A stretch of DNA of 64,000 nucleotides, taken from positions 1,531,919 to 1,595,918 of the forward strand of contig SCFE01000058.1 of NCBI GenBank assembly GCA_004352715.1, written 5' to 3'. Positions 22,988 through 33,980 of this stretch are shown here, in pieces. The position numbers were made by a program, and so were the translations under genes. This DNA is from Hofstenia miamia. Its lineage: Eukaryota > Xenacoelomorpha > Acoela. Each line of letters opens with the position of its first letter. Position 1 is the first letter of the stretch. The notes below the pieces were generated by a model. The model worked only from the letters and a program-made list of their open reading frames with translations, did no database searches and was not told the origin of the DNA.

Positions 22988-25603
22988 CTAAATATAAAAC
23001 AAAAAATAATATCCAAAAATATAATTTATTGAAAAAGCATTCAAATGCAATTATTAAAGCATAACACTATTTCAAAAATATATAAGTAGGGTTGGAAGCA
23101 GATTTTTATTGATAAATATAATAAATTATTAAATTTTTTGGAGATATATTTTCTCTTAAGCCCCATGGCATACAAAATAGAGAAAATATTTAGGAGGCTA
23201 CGGAAACCCATTTGCATTACATTTAGAATGAAAGCTTCGTAAAGTAATATAATGATATCGAAATTTGATAATCAGTTTTCACTTCTCTACATCATGAGAG
23301 TGCAACAATATTTGTAAGTGGGACACCCAAAAACATTGGAGAACAAAGAGGGACAGATTGTTACCCATTTTGTTACTCACTCACGCTTAACACGAATGTC
23401 ACAAGATATACACGAACAGAATTTTATTTAAATTTAAAAACGGAAATAAAACGTTTATTTTTAAAGTTACCAAAGGCCACCAGAAATGCTTGGCGAGCCG
23501 CCAGTTACATAGCCCAGCTCTACATAGAGCAGCTAGTATTCTGCAAAATGAATTTTAACCTTAGCTGCCATTGGCTGTAAATCTTTGGTCGTAACCGGCT
23601 GTTAGCCGTGATTTTTTGCCGTAGTCGGCACTTTTTTCTACTACTAAGTGAAATACTGCAATTTTCAATAGAACTATTAAAACGTGCTCATAGTTCGAAC
23701 AATTGAACTTGGCCTGGTCAGAGACTTAATATGACATTTTACAAGCAAAGGTGTTGGGGTTGAGAAAGTTAAAGTTACTTTGATTGTTCAATTTCAGCAG
23801 CTTAAAAGTCAAATGCATTTAATTGCATAAAAATCTACTACTTAAAAATATTCGTGTAAAAAAGAATGACGCGGCATTTGGAAGATCTTAACTTTTTTTA
23901 ATTGTTATCTTGAAAATACAATACTAGTATATTCCCTCAAATAATATACACTGTAAACTTTTTCCCCTATACTCAAATAAATGCTTAATACTAAGACATT
24001 GTAGTGTTGTGTAGTGTATGTTGAGCAACACAATGTTATGTTGTGTAAAAAAATGGTCAGCAAACCAGACGATTTCGAAAAATAAGGAATGATCCACTAT
24101 TGAAAAAATCTATTTTTGAAAAAGTTTATGCTTCTTTTATTTCAACTCTAATCCTCACAAACTTTTTCATGTGCATTGGTTTCACAAGGGGGGGGGGTAA
24201 AAATACCCTCCCATGTTAATTTTTGATATAGTAATTCTATTGTGATAAAGTTTCGCACAAAGCTACTATGGGATAAAAAAAGTTTGCAAAAATTCTAAAA
24301 ACATTTTTATCCAGGCATTTTTTGCAAAAAAATTGGTAGAAATGCTAAAAGATGTCTTATGTCAAAATGGTTATTATTAATAACCAAAATTATAAGGTCT
24401 AGTAATAAATTAAGGCATATTAATTTGTAATTATAAATGCTGGTGTCAACATTTTTTGTTTTTCTCCAGTCATCTCTAGATTTGTATATTAAAATAAATG
24501 CAAATCACCATTGAGAAACTAGTCATAATTCCTTGACAACAAATGCTTTCGCCCAAAATTTTCACAGAATGTGTAAAATTAAAGTTATATCAGTGAATAG
24601 TTCAGCGAACATTTCAAATTTCATTTAAAAAAGCTATTAATAAAAATTCACATGACGGGGTAAATTTACCCATTGTGAAGAAAAGGGTTAAGGAAAGATG
24701 AACTTTTGTCCAACTGTTTGAAAACAAGGATTTTTAGGAGACAAAAATATTCAACGTGAAGCACTTGTTGACTTTCCACTAAGAGAATAGTAACTATTTC
24801 AATATAAAACTGTGGATTTTGATAAATCAATCAAAGAGAAATTGGTTTTTATTTATCAATGCAAATATACGCTTGCAAACTTCCGCTCTTCTTTACAGTG
24901 CTCCACTTAAAAATTGTCTCATTTCCTATAGAATGTAGTTTTCTTAAGTTTCTTCGATTACGTAAATTTTTGAAAACTTTCATTTGCAAATTACAAAAGT
25001 GTTGGACATTTATAGGTAGACGATTGGTAGCCGTGGGGATTGAATATCCCAAACGGTCGTGGGTGTGGGTTGTGTAGCCAAAATTTGCAGATTAAAACGA
25101 CAGATTTTCTATTTTTCAAGTAAATGTGAAAATTAAATTTTTAAAATTTCTCTACACATTCATGTAGATGTGGATATAGCATGAACGAAAAATGACAAAA
25201 TATCGGAGTATCATTGTGAGTATGAATTTTGGTTAGACTGCGCAAAAATAAAATGCTAAACTAGACAAAATGATTAACTGAACAAATCATGTTCCTCAAC
25301 TTTTTTCATAAAAGATAAACACCATTATGACGACAAAAAGCTTCATTTTAGTGAAGCTATATTTAGCATATGTAACCTATGAAGTTAAATTAAATAAGGC
25401 ATTAATAGCATCTCAACGAAATGAAATAACATTCTATTTTTAGTAGGATATAGTAATGATTGCTAAGTAGGTCTTCTTTTGTCATAGCAAATTCGAATTG
25501 TTACACAATACAATTCCAAATGCAGCTGTGGATCTGCCTATCCATAAAACAATGAAAAGCTACATTAATGGAAGAAAAGATTCTTAGTTAGTAATAAAAA
25601 TAC
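22988..25603. other. WDR11 intron, no element recognised
   Basis: AT-rich intron with a (G)10 run near 24188 and a moderately GC-richer block at 23470-23640 containing repeated AGCCG and CGGC words. Coding-like frames at 24849-25077 overlap on both strands and look like chance. Confidence 0.5.
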
Positions 25604-25785
25604 TTTAAGATTAATTGGTGGATTAGCCAAAAAATCCACCCATCTTCGCGTGATCTCCTGAAATTCTTCATCAGGCGACAGACGGCATTTCGCAAGCCAA
25701 ACGGCTTTATTCCATTCACCATAAGATTGAAGATATTTACATGCGTCTGTCACTTTGTCATACATAGTCAGTAACTGAACACCCT
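25604..25785 (-). CDS. WDR11: WDR11 exon
   Basis: 182 bp between a TTTTTTAG acceptor and the donor GTATTT. Entering in phase 1, it gives EGVQLLTMYDKVTDACKYLQ, SYGEWNKAVWLAKCRLSPDE and RRWVDFLANPPINLK. This is the most conserved WDR11 C-terminal stretch (EGVQLLCLIDKAADACRYLQ, TYGEWNRAAWLAKVRL in vertebrates) and settles the gene's identity. It joins the 26235-26320 exon through a split Glu codon (G|AG) and the terminal exon in phase 0. Confidence 0.95.
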
Positions 25786-26234
25786 CTAAAAAATTGGGGA
25801 AATTCTAATAATATAAGTAATAAAATAATTGACATTTAGCCGAGACCAAATACAAAAACTTCAAAATATCTCGACAAATTGCAGATAATATTCCTTAGAA
25901 AAATTGAAATTGCATGCAACCATGTATTGGCTTCAACATCATACACACAAATGTGATCCTGGTTATTTGTAAACAAAGCCTAGATTCAATTTCAGTATGA
26001 TGGTAAATTGATTCGCACTTGAAATTCAATAAATGAACAGACTAATTTAAAAGGCATGACCTATGATTAAATATTAAAATCTAGTAAAAATGTAAAAAAA
26101 TCCACACAATAAAGTTCTTAATCAACATTTTCAATGTACACATGTGAATAAAGCGGCTTTCACTTTAGAGTAATAAATTGCCTGACCATAGTAGGCGATG
26201 AGAATATAAACTAAAAAAATTGTGGATGCATTAC

Positions 26235-26320
26235 CAGTGAGATGATCGCTAGCAATAAGATTGGTGGCAACAAGCTTAGCTATGTTCTCATCAGTAAGTT
26301 TGGAATTAAGAAGACAAGTT
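26235..26320 (-). CDS. WDR11: WDR11 exon
   Basis: 86 bp, acceptor TATTTAG, donor GTAATG. It reads LTCLLNSKLTDENIAKLVAT and NLIASDHLT, matching the vertebrate KACLV ... IKLVATNMIANGKLAEG segment. Both splice phases (2 in, 1 out) agree with the neighbouring exons. Confidence 0.93.
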
Positions 26321-26367
26321 CTAAATACACACGTGAATTGCCTTATTGTAAAAAATAAATAACTTAC

Positions 26368-26438
26368 AAAAGAGCGTTGGAATAAAACAAATCATGATCA
26401 CACTCCGTATCCAACAGCAACTCAGAAGCAGCATTTGG
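26368..26438 (-). CDS. WDR11: WDR11 exon
   Basis: 71 bp, acceptor ATTTAG, strong donor GTAAGT, entering in phase 0. It reads PNAASELLLDTECDHDLFYS and NALL, aligning with the vertebrate DRAVQLLLETSADNQHYYCDSLK stretch. It is separated from the next exon by an intron of only 47 bp, so this gene mixes very short introns with ones of many kilobases. Confidence 0.93.
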
Positions 26439-27567
26439 CTAAATAGGATTTTACATTACGACGCTAGAGTAAATTTATATTTAAACGAGTTCAATACATT
26501 TTTACGAACCCGAAACCTGATAAAAGGCCAACTCTTAAAATGATAATACATTGACATTAGGGTTTGACTTGTAAATTATTTTGCCTGTGGTAGGAAGCAA
26601 TGAAATTTTAGATATAAATAAAGGCAGTCATAATTATTTTGCACAATTATAAAAATACATGCTCGAAATTTGTCAAAAATGACGAAATTTTGACATTTTT
26701 ACTAAAAACTTTTTATGTACAGAAAATATTTCTACATGAGCTAGAAATTAAAAAAATAAGCATAGATAAAAGCGCGTATAACTAGTTTGATAAAATCTAA
26801 AAAAGTTCTAGGGCAAAATTGAATGAAATTACTGAAATGAAGAAAATGAAAAAATGATCAAAAAATTATTATATTCCTACAACTGCAGACTTGCTAAAAT
26901 ATAACTGATATTTGAAAACTTGTTGTCTTGCAAAAATGTTTAGAGTCACATATTTCTTCTGCATGCACATGTGGTACAGTTCTTCAATCATTTTGATGCG
27001 AGGATATTGGTGTGTGGGATGTGTAACACAGAATCCGCCTGGCTCTAATACGCTTTGAGACACTTAAAAGTTTTAGGACATTGAAAATATTATTAACGAA
27101 TTGATAGTTTAGGGTTGGTTTGGTTGAAAAAATAGGCACAAAAAACTACAAAACATGCTTATGAAAGACTGGAGCAAACAACAAAAGCTTTATTAGTTGA
27201 TAGAAATTTTTTGTTACCAAACGTGTTCCATGTTTCTTGATGCTGGTAACATTGTCATCATCTCAGTTGCTGACCACTGAGCTCTCTGAGTCAGTTGTTT
27301 CACATGTCTCCTCGATGACGTCACGTGTGTCCTGCGTAATTCTACTTCTCTGGGAGTTGGTTTGCTTGTTCTGTAGCCGACTCGCCACTTGGAATCAATG
27401 ATTCTGTTTTGCCATTCCTATTATTCTCACATGCCTTTTCTTATGACAGACTGCTTGGTTATTGAAGGGAAACTCATATTGGTCCAGAGAGTTTGTAATT
27501 CGTCGACCAAAATATCTTTTCTAACTTTTTTCTCCATCTTATTCAAAATTAGATAGGCGAACATATA

Positions 27568-28836
27568 CAGGGTGTTCAATATTTACTGTTACAAAAGCTT
27601 TATTTTTCAAATATTTATCAGATTTTAGACATTTTCTATGATTTCCAGGTGCATAAATCTAAGATAGTACCTAAACTTAAGTTTTGATAAATATGCCGCA
27701 AGATTTACAGAAAAGAGCCGCAATTGTAGAGCTATTCAAATCTGGGAAGACAGCACCTGACATAGCAAAGACCTTAAGGATCAACAGAATGTTGGTCTGG
27801 CGAACACTTAAACGGTTCGAATCAACTGGTGACATTGTTAATGAACCTGGTCAAGGTCGGCCTCGTTCTGCCAGAACCAAAAAACTGTTAAAATCAACCA
27901 AGGAGAAGCTAAGGAGGAATCCAAAGAGATCCCTAAGAAATCTCGCGAAAGAGGCCAAAGTGTCAGTCGGAACGATGTCTACGATACTCCACAGTGACCT
28001 CCAAACATCTCCTTACAAACACCAGAAGAAGCACCTGTTATCTGCAAGTTCAATTGAGAAACGAGCTCAAAGAGCAGATCTCATCTTATCTCGCATCAAT
28101 GCTGGCACGCTTCCGAACCTGGTTTTCAGTGACGAAAAAAAATTCGATGTCCAACAACACGTTAATGTCCAAAATGATCGGATTTGGTCACGTATGGGTG
28201 AGGTCAAGGATCGGGTGGTCACTCGGAGGCAAGGTGCCAAGTCTGTCATGGTTTGGGCCGCTGTAACGGCTGATGGAAAAAGTCCCCTCCTTTTCGTGGA
28301 TGAAGGAGCCAAGTTGAACCAAGAAAATTATCGCACGTCCATTCTTGAGTCAGCATTGTTGCCTTGGGCGCGAAAACACTTCAAAAAGAGACGTTGGTCA
28401 TTCCAGCAAGACTCTGCTCCTGCTCATGGAGCCAAAAAGACCACAGGAATGGCTAGCAGAGAATGTGCCTGCTTTCATTCGAAGGAAGAATGGCCTCCAT
28501 CATCTCCAGATTTGAACCCGCTGGACTTTGCAATCTGGTCAAATCTTGGAGAACAAAGTCTCAGCTACACACCACACCAGTTTGGACGCTTTGAAAAAGA
28601 AATTGAGGAAGGAATGGGATAAAATACCCCAAAAAGTTATTCGTGACTCATGTGAAGCATTCTCCAAACGTTTGCAGAAAGTTGTGGATGCCAATGGCGG
28701 TTATATTGAATAAATATTGGATATTTTCGTTGACATATTATTACTTTATACATTTCTATTAATGTAATTACAAATTTTTCATTTTTCTATTAAAATATAA
28801 GCTAAAACTTTGTAACGGTTATTATTGAACACCCTG
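27568..28836 (+). mobile_element. maT-type Tc1/mariner element, near full length
   Basis: 1269 bp with terminal inverted repeats of about 29 bp: CAGGGTGTTCAATATTTACT at the left, and the reverse complement of the right end reads CAGGGTGTTCAATAATAACC. TA target duplications flank both ends (27566-27567 and 28837-28838). The size and the enclosed transposase ORF are typical of a complete Tc1/mariner element. Confidence 0.93.
27693..28713 (+). pseudogene. maT (DD37D) transposase, frameshifted
   Basis: The start ATG at 27693 gives MPQDLQKRAAIVELFKSGKT, the first of two helix-turn-helix motifs, followed by a GRPRS linker. The catalytic motifs are VFSDEKKFDV (first D), FQQDSAPAH (second D) and SSPDLNPLDFAIW. 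The third D is that of PLDF, 37 residues after the second, which defines the maT group. An extra A near 28441 and a lost G near 28488 shift the frame and restore it, scrambling about 15 residues before WPPSSPD. A third frameshift near 28545 separates the last 55 residues (VSATHHTSLDALKKKLRKEW ... VDANGGYIE, stop at 28713). A recently dead copy: apart from these three indels the frame is clean. Confidence 0.93.
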
Positions 28837-29590
28837 TATGCTAAGAGCTTCAACAATCTTATGATCTCTTCGCCAGGACATATTAGACGTACTAGACAGA
28901 TCTTCTGTCCATGATGACGAAGATTTCTTGATGACGGTTTCAGAAACGTGAGTCATTCCCTTTGCGTACTTAAGTGAAAGTTACAGTGCCTGAGAATTTA
29001 AAAACAACGGAAATTTTTTGTGGGGAAAATTTTGTTCAAACTTACATAAACCTGATTATTTATGCAATAATAACATAAAAGTTCATCCTTTGGGACCCCA
29101 GGACTTGAAAAATTCTGATTTTTTTAAAGTCCATTTTACACAACCTAAAAATATTCCAAATACAAATACGATTTCAAAATCTTAAAATCTTTGTATGCTA
29201 TGCATCAATAGCTTACTAATTTATTTTAATCTAAAAACCGAATTTTGATGAGGGATTACTATGAAGTTTCTTTGTTAGAATGAGAATAGCTTAGATTCCA
29301 GATGTGTCGCATTAAATGTAGATAATAAAATTCGGAAGCAGAGTAAATTTCACGGGACTACGTCATACTGTGCATGCATTGAAACTTTGACATTTTAGCA
29401 ATTAAAAAATTCACCTTAATTCGGAAATTGAAGCTTACACAATCTCACAATGCTAACTTACATTTATCGACGTTATCTTGTTTTATAACAACAATTTGCA
29501 ATTAATCTGTTTTTGCCGAAGTTCAAAAAGTGAATTGCAATGATAGATAACAGATTGGGCAATTGGTATAAATTAGAGCTTTCACGTGTG

Positions 29591-29592
<2 letters not shown>

Positions 29593-29632
<40 letters not shown>
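29593..29632. repeat. (TA)n microsatellite
   Basis: Uninterrupted TA run of 40 bases just left of the MITE cluster. Confidence 0.95.
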
Positions 29633-29634
<2 letters not shown>

Positions 29635-29666
29635 TGGTTTTTTAAATCTTAAAAAGCCAACGTTAA

Positions 29667-30475
29667 GGTATGTTCCCACTATCGACTCTTATCATCGATG
29701 ATAAAAGTCGATAGTCTGCACGCTTCATCTGATTTTTTTGGTAAAAACGCTTAAGGTTACGGTTAGGCTATGTGATTGGTCACGCGTGATCTGTCAAATT
29801 AATAAAATCGCTCGTCTAACCACTGAAATAATTAGCGATGTGACGTAAATTTGTAAATTTTCTTGCTACCAATCAAGTAGTCTAACTGTGGCCTAAATTA
29901 CTGTCATCTGATAAAAGTCGATAGTGGGGACGGCACTAAACCTCGAATGGAATAGCTACTTGAAAATAACTGCATAAGGTGTGTTCCAACTATTGACTTT
30001 AATCAGCAGATTAGACTCGATTTTTTATCAGATGATAAATTATCAGATGACATTAATTAAGCGGTTTTGCCAAAAAATCGGATGGAGCTTTAGACTATCG
30101 ATTTTTATCACCTGATAAAAAAGCAGATAGTGTTCAGACTATCAACTATTATCACATGATAAAAAAGTAGATAGAGTGTTCAGACTATCGACTTTTATCA
30201 CCGATTTCTTGACAGATGATAAAAGTCGATAGTGGGAAAACATCTTTAGTTGAAGTATGGAACAGAATCTGATTATTAAAGGTAAAATATTTCAAATTCA
30301 AAATATGCAAGCATTGTTTACATTTCAAAACAGACCAATCACTAAACAGATGTTTTTATTTTTTTACTTTCAATCAAAAGATGATAATTAATCATCTGAT
30401 AAAAAATTCGCCAGAATGAACGAAATTGCATCTTCGACTAAAATCTGCTGATAAAAGTCGATAGAGGAACACACC
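29667..30475. mobile_element. Cluster of TTAA-type MITEs with ATCGACTTTTATCA palindromes
   Basis: Two adjacent inverted-repeat elements. Unit A (29667-29936) starts GGTATGTTCCCACTATCGAC and ends with the complement AGTCGATAGTGGGGACGGCAC (21 bases, shown here as AGTCGATAGTGGGG plus ACGGCAC). Unit B (29978-30475) starts GGTGTGTTCCAACTATTGAC and ends GTCGATAGAGGAACACACC. The flanks are TTAA at the left of A, and ATAA and TTTA around B, so TTAA is the likely target. Unit B also has tandem repeats of about 45 bp at 30090-30190 built on GTTCAGACTATC. TTAA targets and GG termini point to Kolobok or piggyBac machinery. Confidence 0.75.
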
Positions 30476-30565
30476 TTTACACAAATGCGCATTGTAACTG
30501 TCTAAACATGCATATAAAAAGTTATGAAAATTGAAGTTCAACTATATATGGCATATGAGACCTGC

Positions 30566-30637
30566 GCTGTATACTATAGATCATCGGACACTGCTGGCGC
30601 TCTATACGCCACTAGGATATGTTACATAGTATACAGC
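30566..30637. repeat. 72-bp inverted repeat with perfect 12-bp arms
   Basis: GCTGTATACTAT at 30566-30577 is perfectly matched by ATAGTATACAGC at 30626-30637. The GC-richer loop contains GGCGCTCTATACGCC. It is too short for a normal MITE and no flanking duplication was seen. Confidence 0.75.
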
Positions 30638-30995
30638 ACCGGTACATATACTCAGAGTAGGGATGCTAGACTGTTTACTTGTATTCAGAAATAAGGTGGT
30701 TATTTATATTTGTAAATAAATAGTCATTTTGTCTTTATTCAGACTGGGTATCTGATTTTAAGTCCATTCATGCAGGATTTTTGGCCATTTAATACAACAA
30801 AACATCCACAAAATAATACTTGCAAAATTTCTTGGCACACCTAATTTTCAAATTTATCGGAAGTAAACATGATTAAACAAAAAATGTGATGTCTTTCTAA
30901 TTACATAAATTATGAAGTACAATGAAAAAAAACGCATCCTCCATATATTCTTTGAAAAAAAGCTGAAAAATTTACTTGCATAATTTCATGGCATG

Positions 30996-31030
<35 letters not shown>

Positions 31031-31321
31031 TATTCATAAACAACGTGCTGATCATTTGCTGAATAAACTTAGTTTATTTTTTAACACGCATATGCATCTA
31101 TTCATATACAAAATACGTTTTCTACGCGTAGCTCCCCTCTTAGCAACAAAAAAATGCACAGTAACAAAGTGTTTATCAGTCGATGGGAAATTCAGTTTTC
31201 TATAAGTTAAATGAAAGTAGGCAACATTGCCTCAAGACCGAACAACTTTCAAAAATCTGTCCTGAAATGTGTCCATCAAAATCTGCATTTTTAAGGTAAT
31301 TTTTCTTTGGACTCCAGCAAA

Positions 31322-32209
31322 TATTACTTCAGTTTTTGAATATTTTTTGGATTTTCTATTCCTTCATGACCCCCAAACATTTTGTATCGGTGAAAGGTCC
31401 AGTAAGTTGGCAGATCACTGAAAAATTTGCAAATATTTTCCACTGAAAAAATTTTGGGTATGTCTTGAAGAATGGGGTGGGGGTCGCCCCATTTTTCTGA
31501 AGAATCCGGTTCGCACATAGGATAAACTCTGCTGAAATATCAGTACACTTTGCAGTGTATAAGTACCTCCTTCTACTATTTTCAGGTAAAAACCTTTATT
31601 GCACAATAGCACCCCAAACCATGCAGTTTTGGGAAAGTTTTGGAGATGACTTAAAAGGCGTCTTGGCTGTTGTTGACCAATAAGAAATGTTTCTGTGCAG
31701 CTCGAACATGGGCTCATGGTTTATGAAAACATTTCTGAAAAATGCATCCACTGACCACGTTTCACAGAAGCTAACCCGGTCTTTTTCTGTTTTTGTTTTA
31801 GTCAGGGTACTTTTTTCGCACGTTTTTTTTACAGATCTCTGCTTTTGAAAGTACTCGTTGATTGGCCTTGAGGTTCATTGAGCGGTTGATTTCATTGGAT
31901 TTTGTAAAGCAATTTTGACAAAACATTTCCGTTCATTTCCTTTTTACCATGTTCGTTTCAGTCAACTTTTTAAAGCTTCTATAGAATGTTTTTGGAATCA
32001 TACCTAATATCTTGAGTAAAGTTCTGCGGTTTGTGATTCCAGTATACTAAAGCTATTCCAGAACGTTTCTTGCATCTTGATGAGACATGTTTAGCATAAA
32101 TTAATAAAGAAACTGTCTCCATCTGGTGTGTTGATTGTGCGTGATCACTTAAATGTGTTCCGCCAGAGCATGGCATTTGAATGAGGTAGAAATACTTGTG
32201 TACTGTCAT
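31322..32209 (-). pseudogene. Tc1-like transposase, heavily decayed
   Basis: The order of minus-strand blocks matches a Tc1/IS630 transposase. An HTH-like start lies at 32209-31980. The DDE region follows: HRNISYWSTTA-like near 31690, GFYLKIVEGGTYTLQSV (31590), PPPHSSRHTQNFFSGKYLQI (31450, where QQDNAPPH... would stand), and DLPTYWTFHR...MFGGHEGIEN (31380, a degraded P-x-SPDLNPIENVWG). The catalytic aspartates are mostly lost and the frame changes at least four times. No terminal repeats were found. Confidence 0.65.
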
Positions 32210-32418
32210 TGATTGATTTTACTATTTGAAAATTCTTTCTCATTTTTTTATTGGAGCTATATATTCCAATACAATTTTGGAGATATTCCGTTATTTTGAT
32301 TACAAGGTAGTAATTGCTGGTTAATTTATTGCCTATTTTAACTTTGTTGTCAATATTCACTTTAAAAAACTACAATAATTTCTTAATTATTTTTTTTCCA
32401 AATGTTCGAAACCTTTAA

Positions 32419-33472
32419 GGTAGATCTATCCCCTCACTAGTGATAAAAATGAAGAAAAATCACCATATGAGAAAGTGACATATATTGATAGTATAGTCAT
32501 ATTTCTACATATTACAAGTGTCAGTAAGCAACTTGGAGCCAGTATTTAGTAGTTATGGGCATGCTAAGATCATAGCCACCCATTCAAATGAATGAATGCC
32601 TCAACAAGATGATATGGGATCGTTGCTCTAAGGAATACTTTGTGGAGAAAGAGACTATTGAACATGCAGTTTTTACAGCTGTATCATATTTTAATGATGG
32701 AGCCAAATCCATAATTCGGATCTTCCAAAAACTTGGATTCCATGGAGGCTACACCGCTATGGGTTGCGTCGCCAAAGACCATGCAGAAATCCACTGTGAA
32801 GTCCTCAGAGGCGACCAAGAAGAGGAGAAAGACCATTAGAGCACTTAAGAAGGGGTACAAGGACACCACCGAAGCACAAGAAGGGGATATGTACACACCT
32901 GGGGGTCACTAGAGAGATTCGGTGAGTGAAATAATACTTTTTTCTCGATTTCCGAAAATTCAAAATTTTGCATGGTTCTGTATCTTTCATGCATGATATT
33001 TCTAACAGTTTTTGTGCAAATGAGCTGAAACTTCTTACAGATGTTTGCAATAGCTAGCTGTAGGGCATGTACTAAAATAAAAGATGTATCTTGGTTTAAA
33101 GATTTTTTTTGCCTTCCGAAGTAATGTGATGCACCTAATTTCCGGCACCTAAAAAGGCCCAAGAAGAACAAAATTTGAAAAAAAAGAAAGTTTTCAAGGT
33201 ATCAAAAAGATAATAGTACAAGACCTAAAGCTATATGTCTTCATTACAGTTGTGAAGTTTCAAGTCAATCCAAGCATTAATCTTTGAGTAAATGTGTTTT
33301 GAAGTTTTGTTCTATTTTTAGCATAATGGCGGCCATCTTGGAAGCTCATTTGCATAAATTTTCAGAATTTATGTCGTATCATAATCTTTGACCATTTTGA
33401 ATATAACAATGTGGTGGATTTTTACTTATATGCCCAGAATTCAATTTTAGCCCCTCTAAGGATAGATCTACC
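32419..33472 (+). mobile_element. Kolobok-type element, internally deleted copy
   Basis: 1054 bp with 13-bp terminal inverted repeats (GGTAGATCTATCC ... GGATAGATCTACC) and perfect TTAA duplications (32415-32418 and 33473-33476). The first 166 bp match the second copy at 62166-62331 with only two differences. The sequence then jumps, at 32584, to the transposase C-terminus. It is a deletion derivative that can move only with a transposase supplied in trans. TTAA target plus GG termini indicate the Kolobok superfamily. Confidence 0.88.
32588..32839 (+). pseudogene. C-terminal fragment of Kolobok-type transposase
   Basis: An 83-codon frame with NECLNKMIWDRCSKEYFV followed by HAVFTAVSYFNDGAKSI. 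It matches the C-terminal part of transposases in Pfam's Mutator-like transposase group, where the N-E-x-x-N...W-R-C block carries the third catalytic acidic residue. The ATG at 32588 is internal to the original protein. All upstream domains, including the first two catalytic Asp, are deleted. It is complementary to the N-terminal part preserved at 62490-63940. Confidence 0.8.
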
Positions 33473-33878
33473 TTAACAATTTGTATGTAATTAAGCTTAC
33501 TCATACCAAAAATATTTTATCATTAATACACTGTACAGCATAACGTTTGCTTGTTATGTTGATATTCTGAGAGAACGCAAAAACATAAATTAGACCTTAT
33601 AGTATGGATGTGTTGCGGGTTAGTTGAGGGGTGGGTTGAATATTCATATCTGTCTACGTTTGGTGAGGTTTTCAAATATTTTTTTGTTTGGGATTTAAGT
33701 AAATATTGCAGTTTGACGAAGATAACTGCAAAGTTGTTTAAACTAAACTTGATATGATTGAAGAATTACGAATTCATTCCAAGAGCCTTGGTATTGTTTT
33801 GTGATACAGCTTGAAATTACATTTTTAATTTTTTAACTTACTGTAGAGAATATACATACATGCACATAGCACATGCAC

Positions 33879-33980
33879 TATCAGATCATTGTGGGAATAA
33901 GCCAGTTCGCAAATTTCTTCATTAGTTCGTGATTTATAAGCTTGTAAAAATTGTTTGTTGAAGTCATCACCGATTTTGAC
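33879..33980 (-). CDS. WDR11: Candidate WDR11 exon (acceptor unresolved)
   Basis: An open stretch VKIGDDFNKQFLQAYKSRTN with EEICELAYSHNDLI ends at a GTGCAT donor in phase 0, as the next exon (26368-26438) requires. The previous exon (35386-35530) also ends in phase 0, and the protein expected between them is about 32 residues, close to the 34 seen, with a shared LQ..K..T pattern. No AG acceptor exists in the right place and an in-frame TAA lies just upstream, so a sequence error, an allele difference or an incorrect call remains possible. Confidence 0.4.

Larger units (their letters stand above)
27100..28960 (-). mobile_element. Old unidentified element fragment, split by a maT insertion
   Basis: The minus strand at 28960-28839 reads HVSETVIKKSSSSWTEDLSS and MSWRRDHKIVEAL. 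After skipping the maT element at 27568-28836 the frame resumes near 27560 with LNKMEKKVRKDILVDELQ and TLWTNMSFPSITKQSVIRK. Joined, this looks like one helical protein domain of a family seen in cnidarian uncharacterised proteins, probably transposon-derived. Stops follow after about 50 residues. The function is unknown. The fragment documents an older sequence at this site into which the maT element later jumped. Confidence 0.45.

Noticed and set aside
24849-25077. Overlapping plus and minus frames of about 70 codons
   Set aside because: Mutually overlapping, without domain or splice support, in the middle of a WDR11 intron.
26869-27063. Minus-strand frame SQSVLEPGGFCVTHPT... considered as a WDR11 exon
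   Set aside because: It lies between exons whose expected protein is already filled or too short to hold it, has no clear donor, and shows no WDR11 similarity. Origin unknown.
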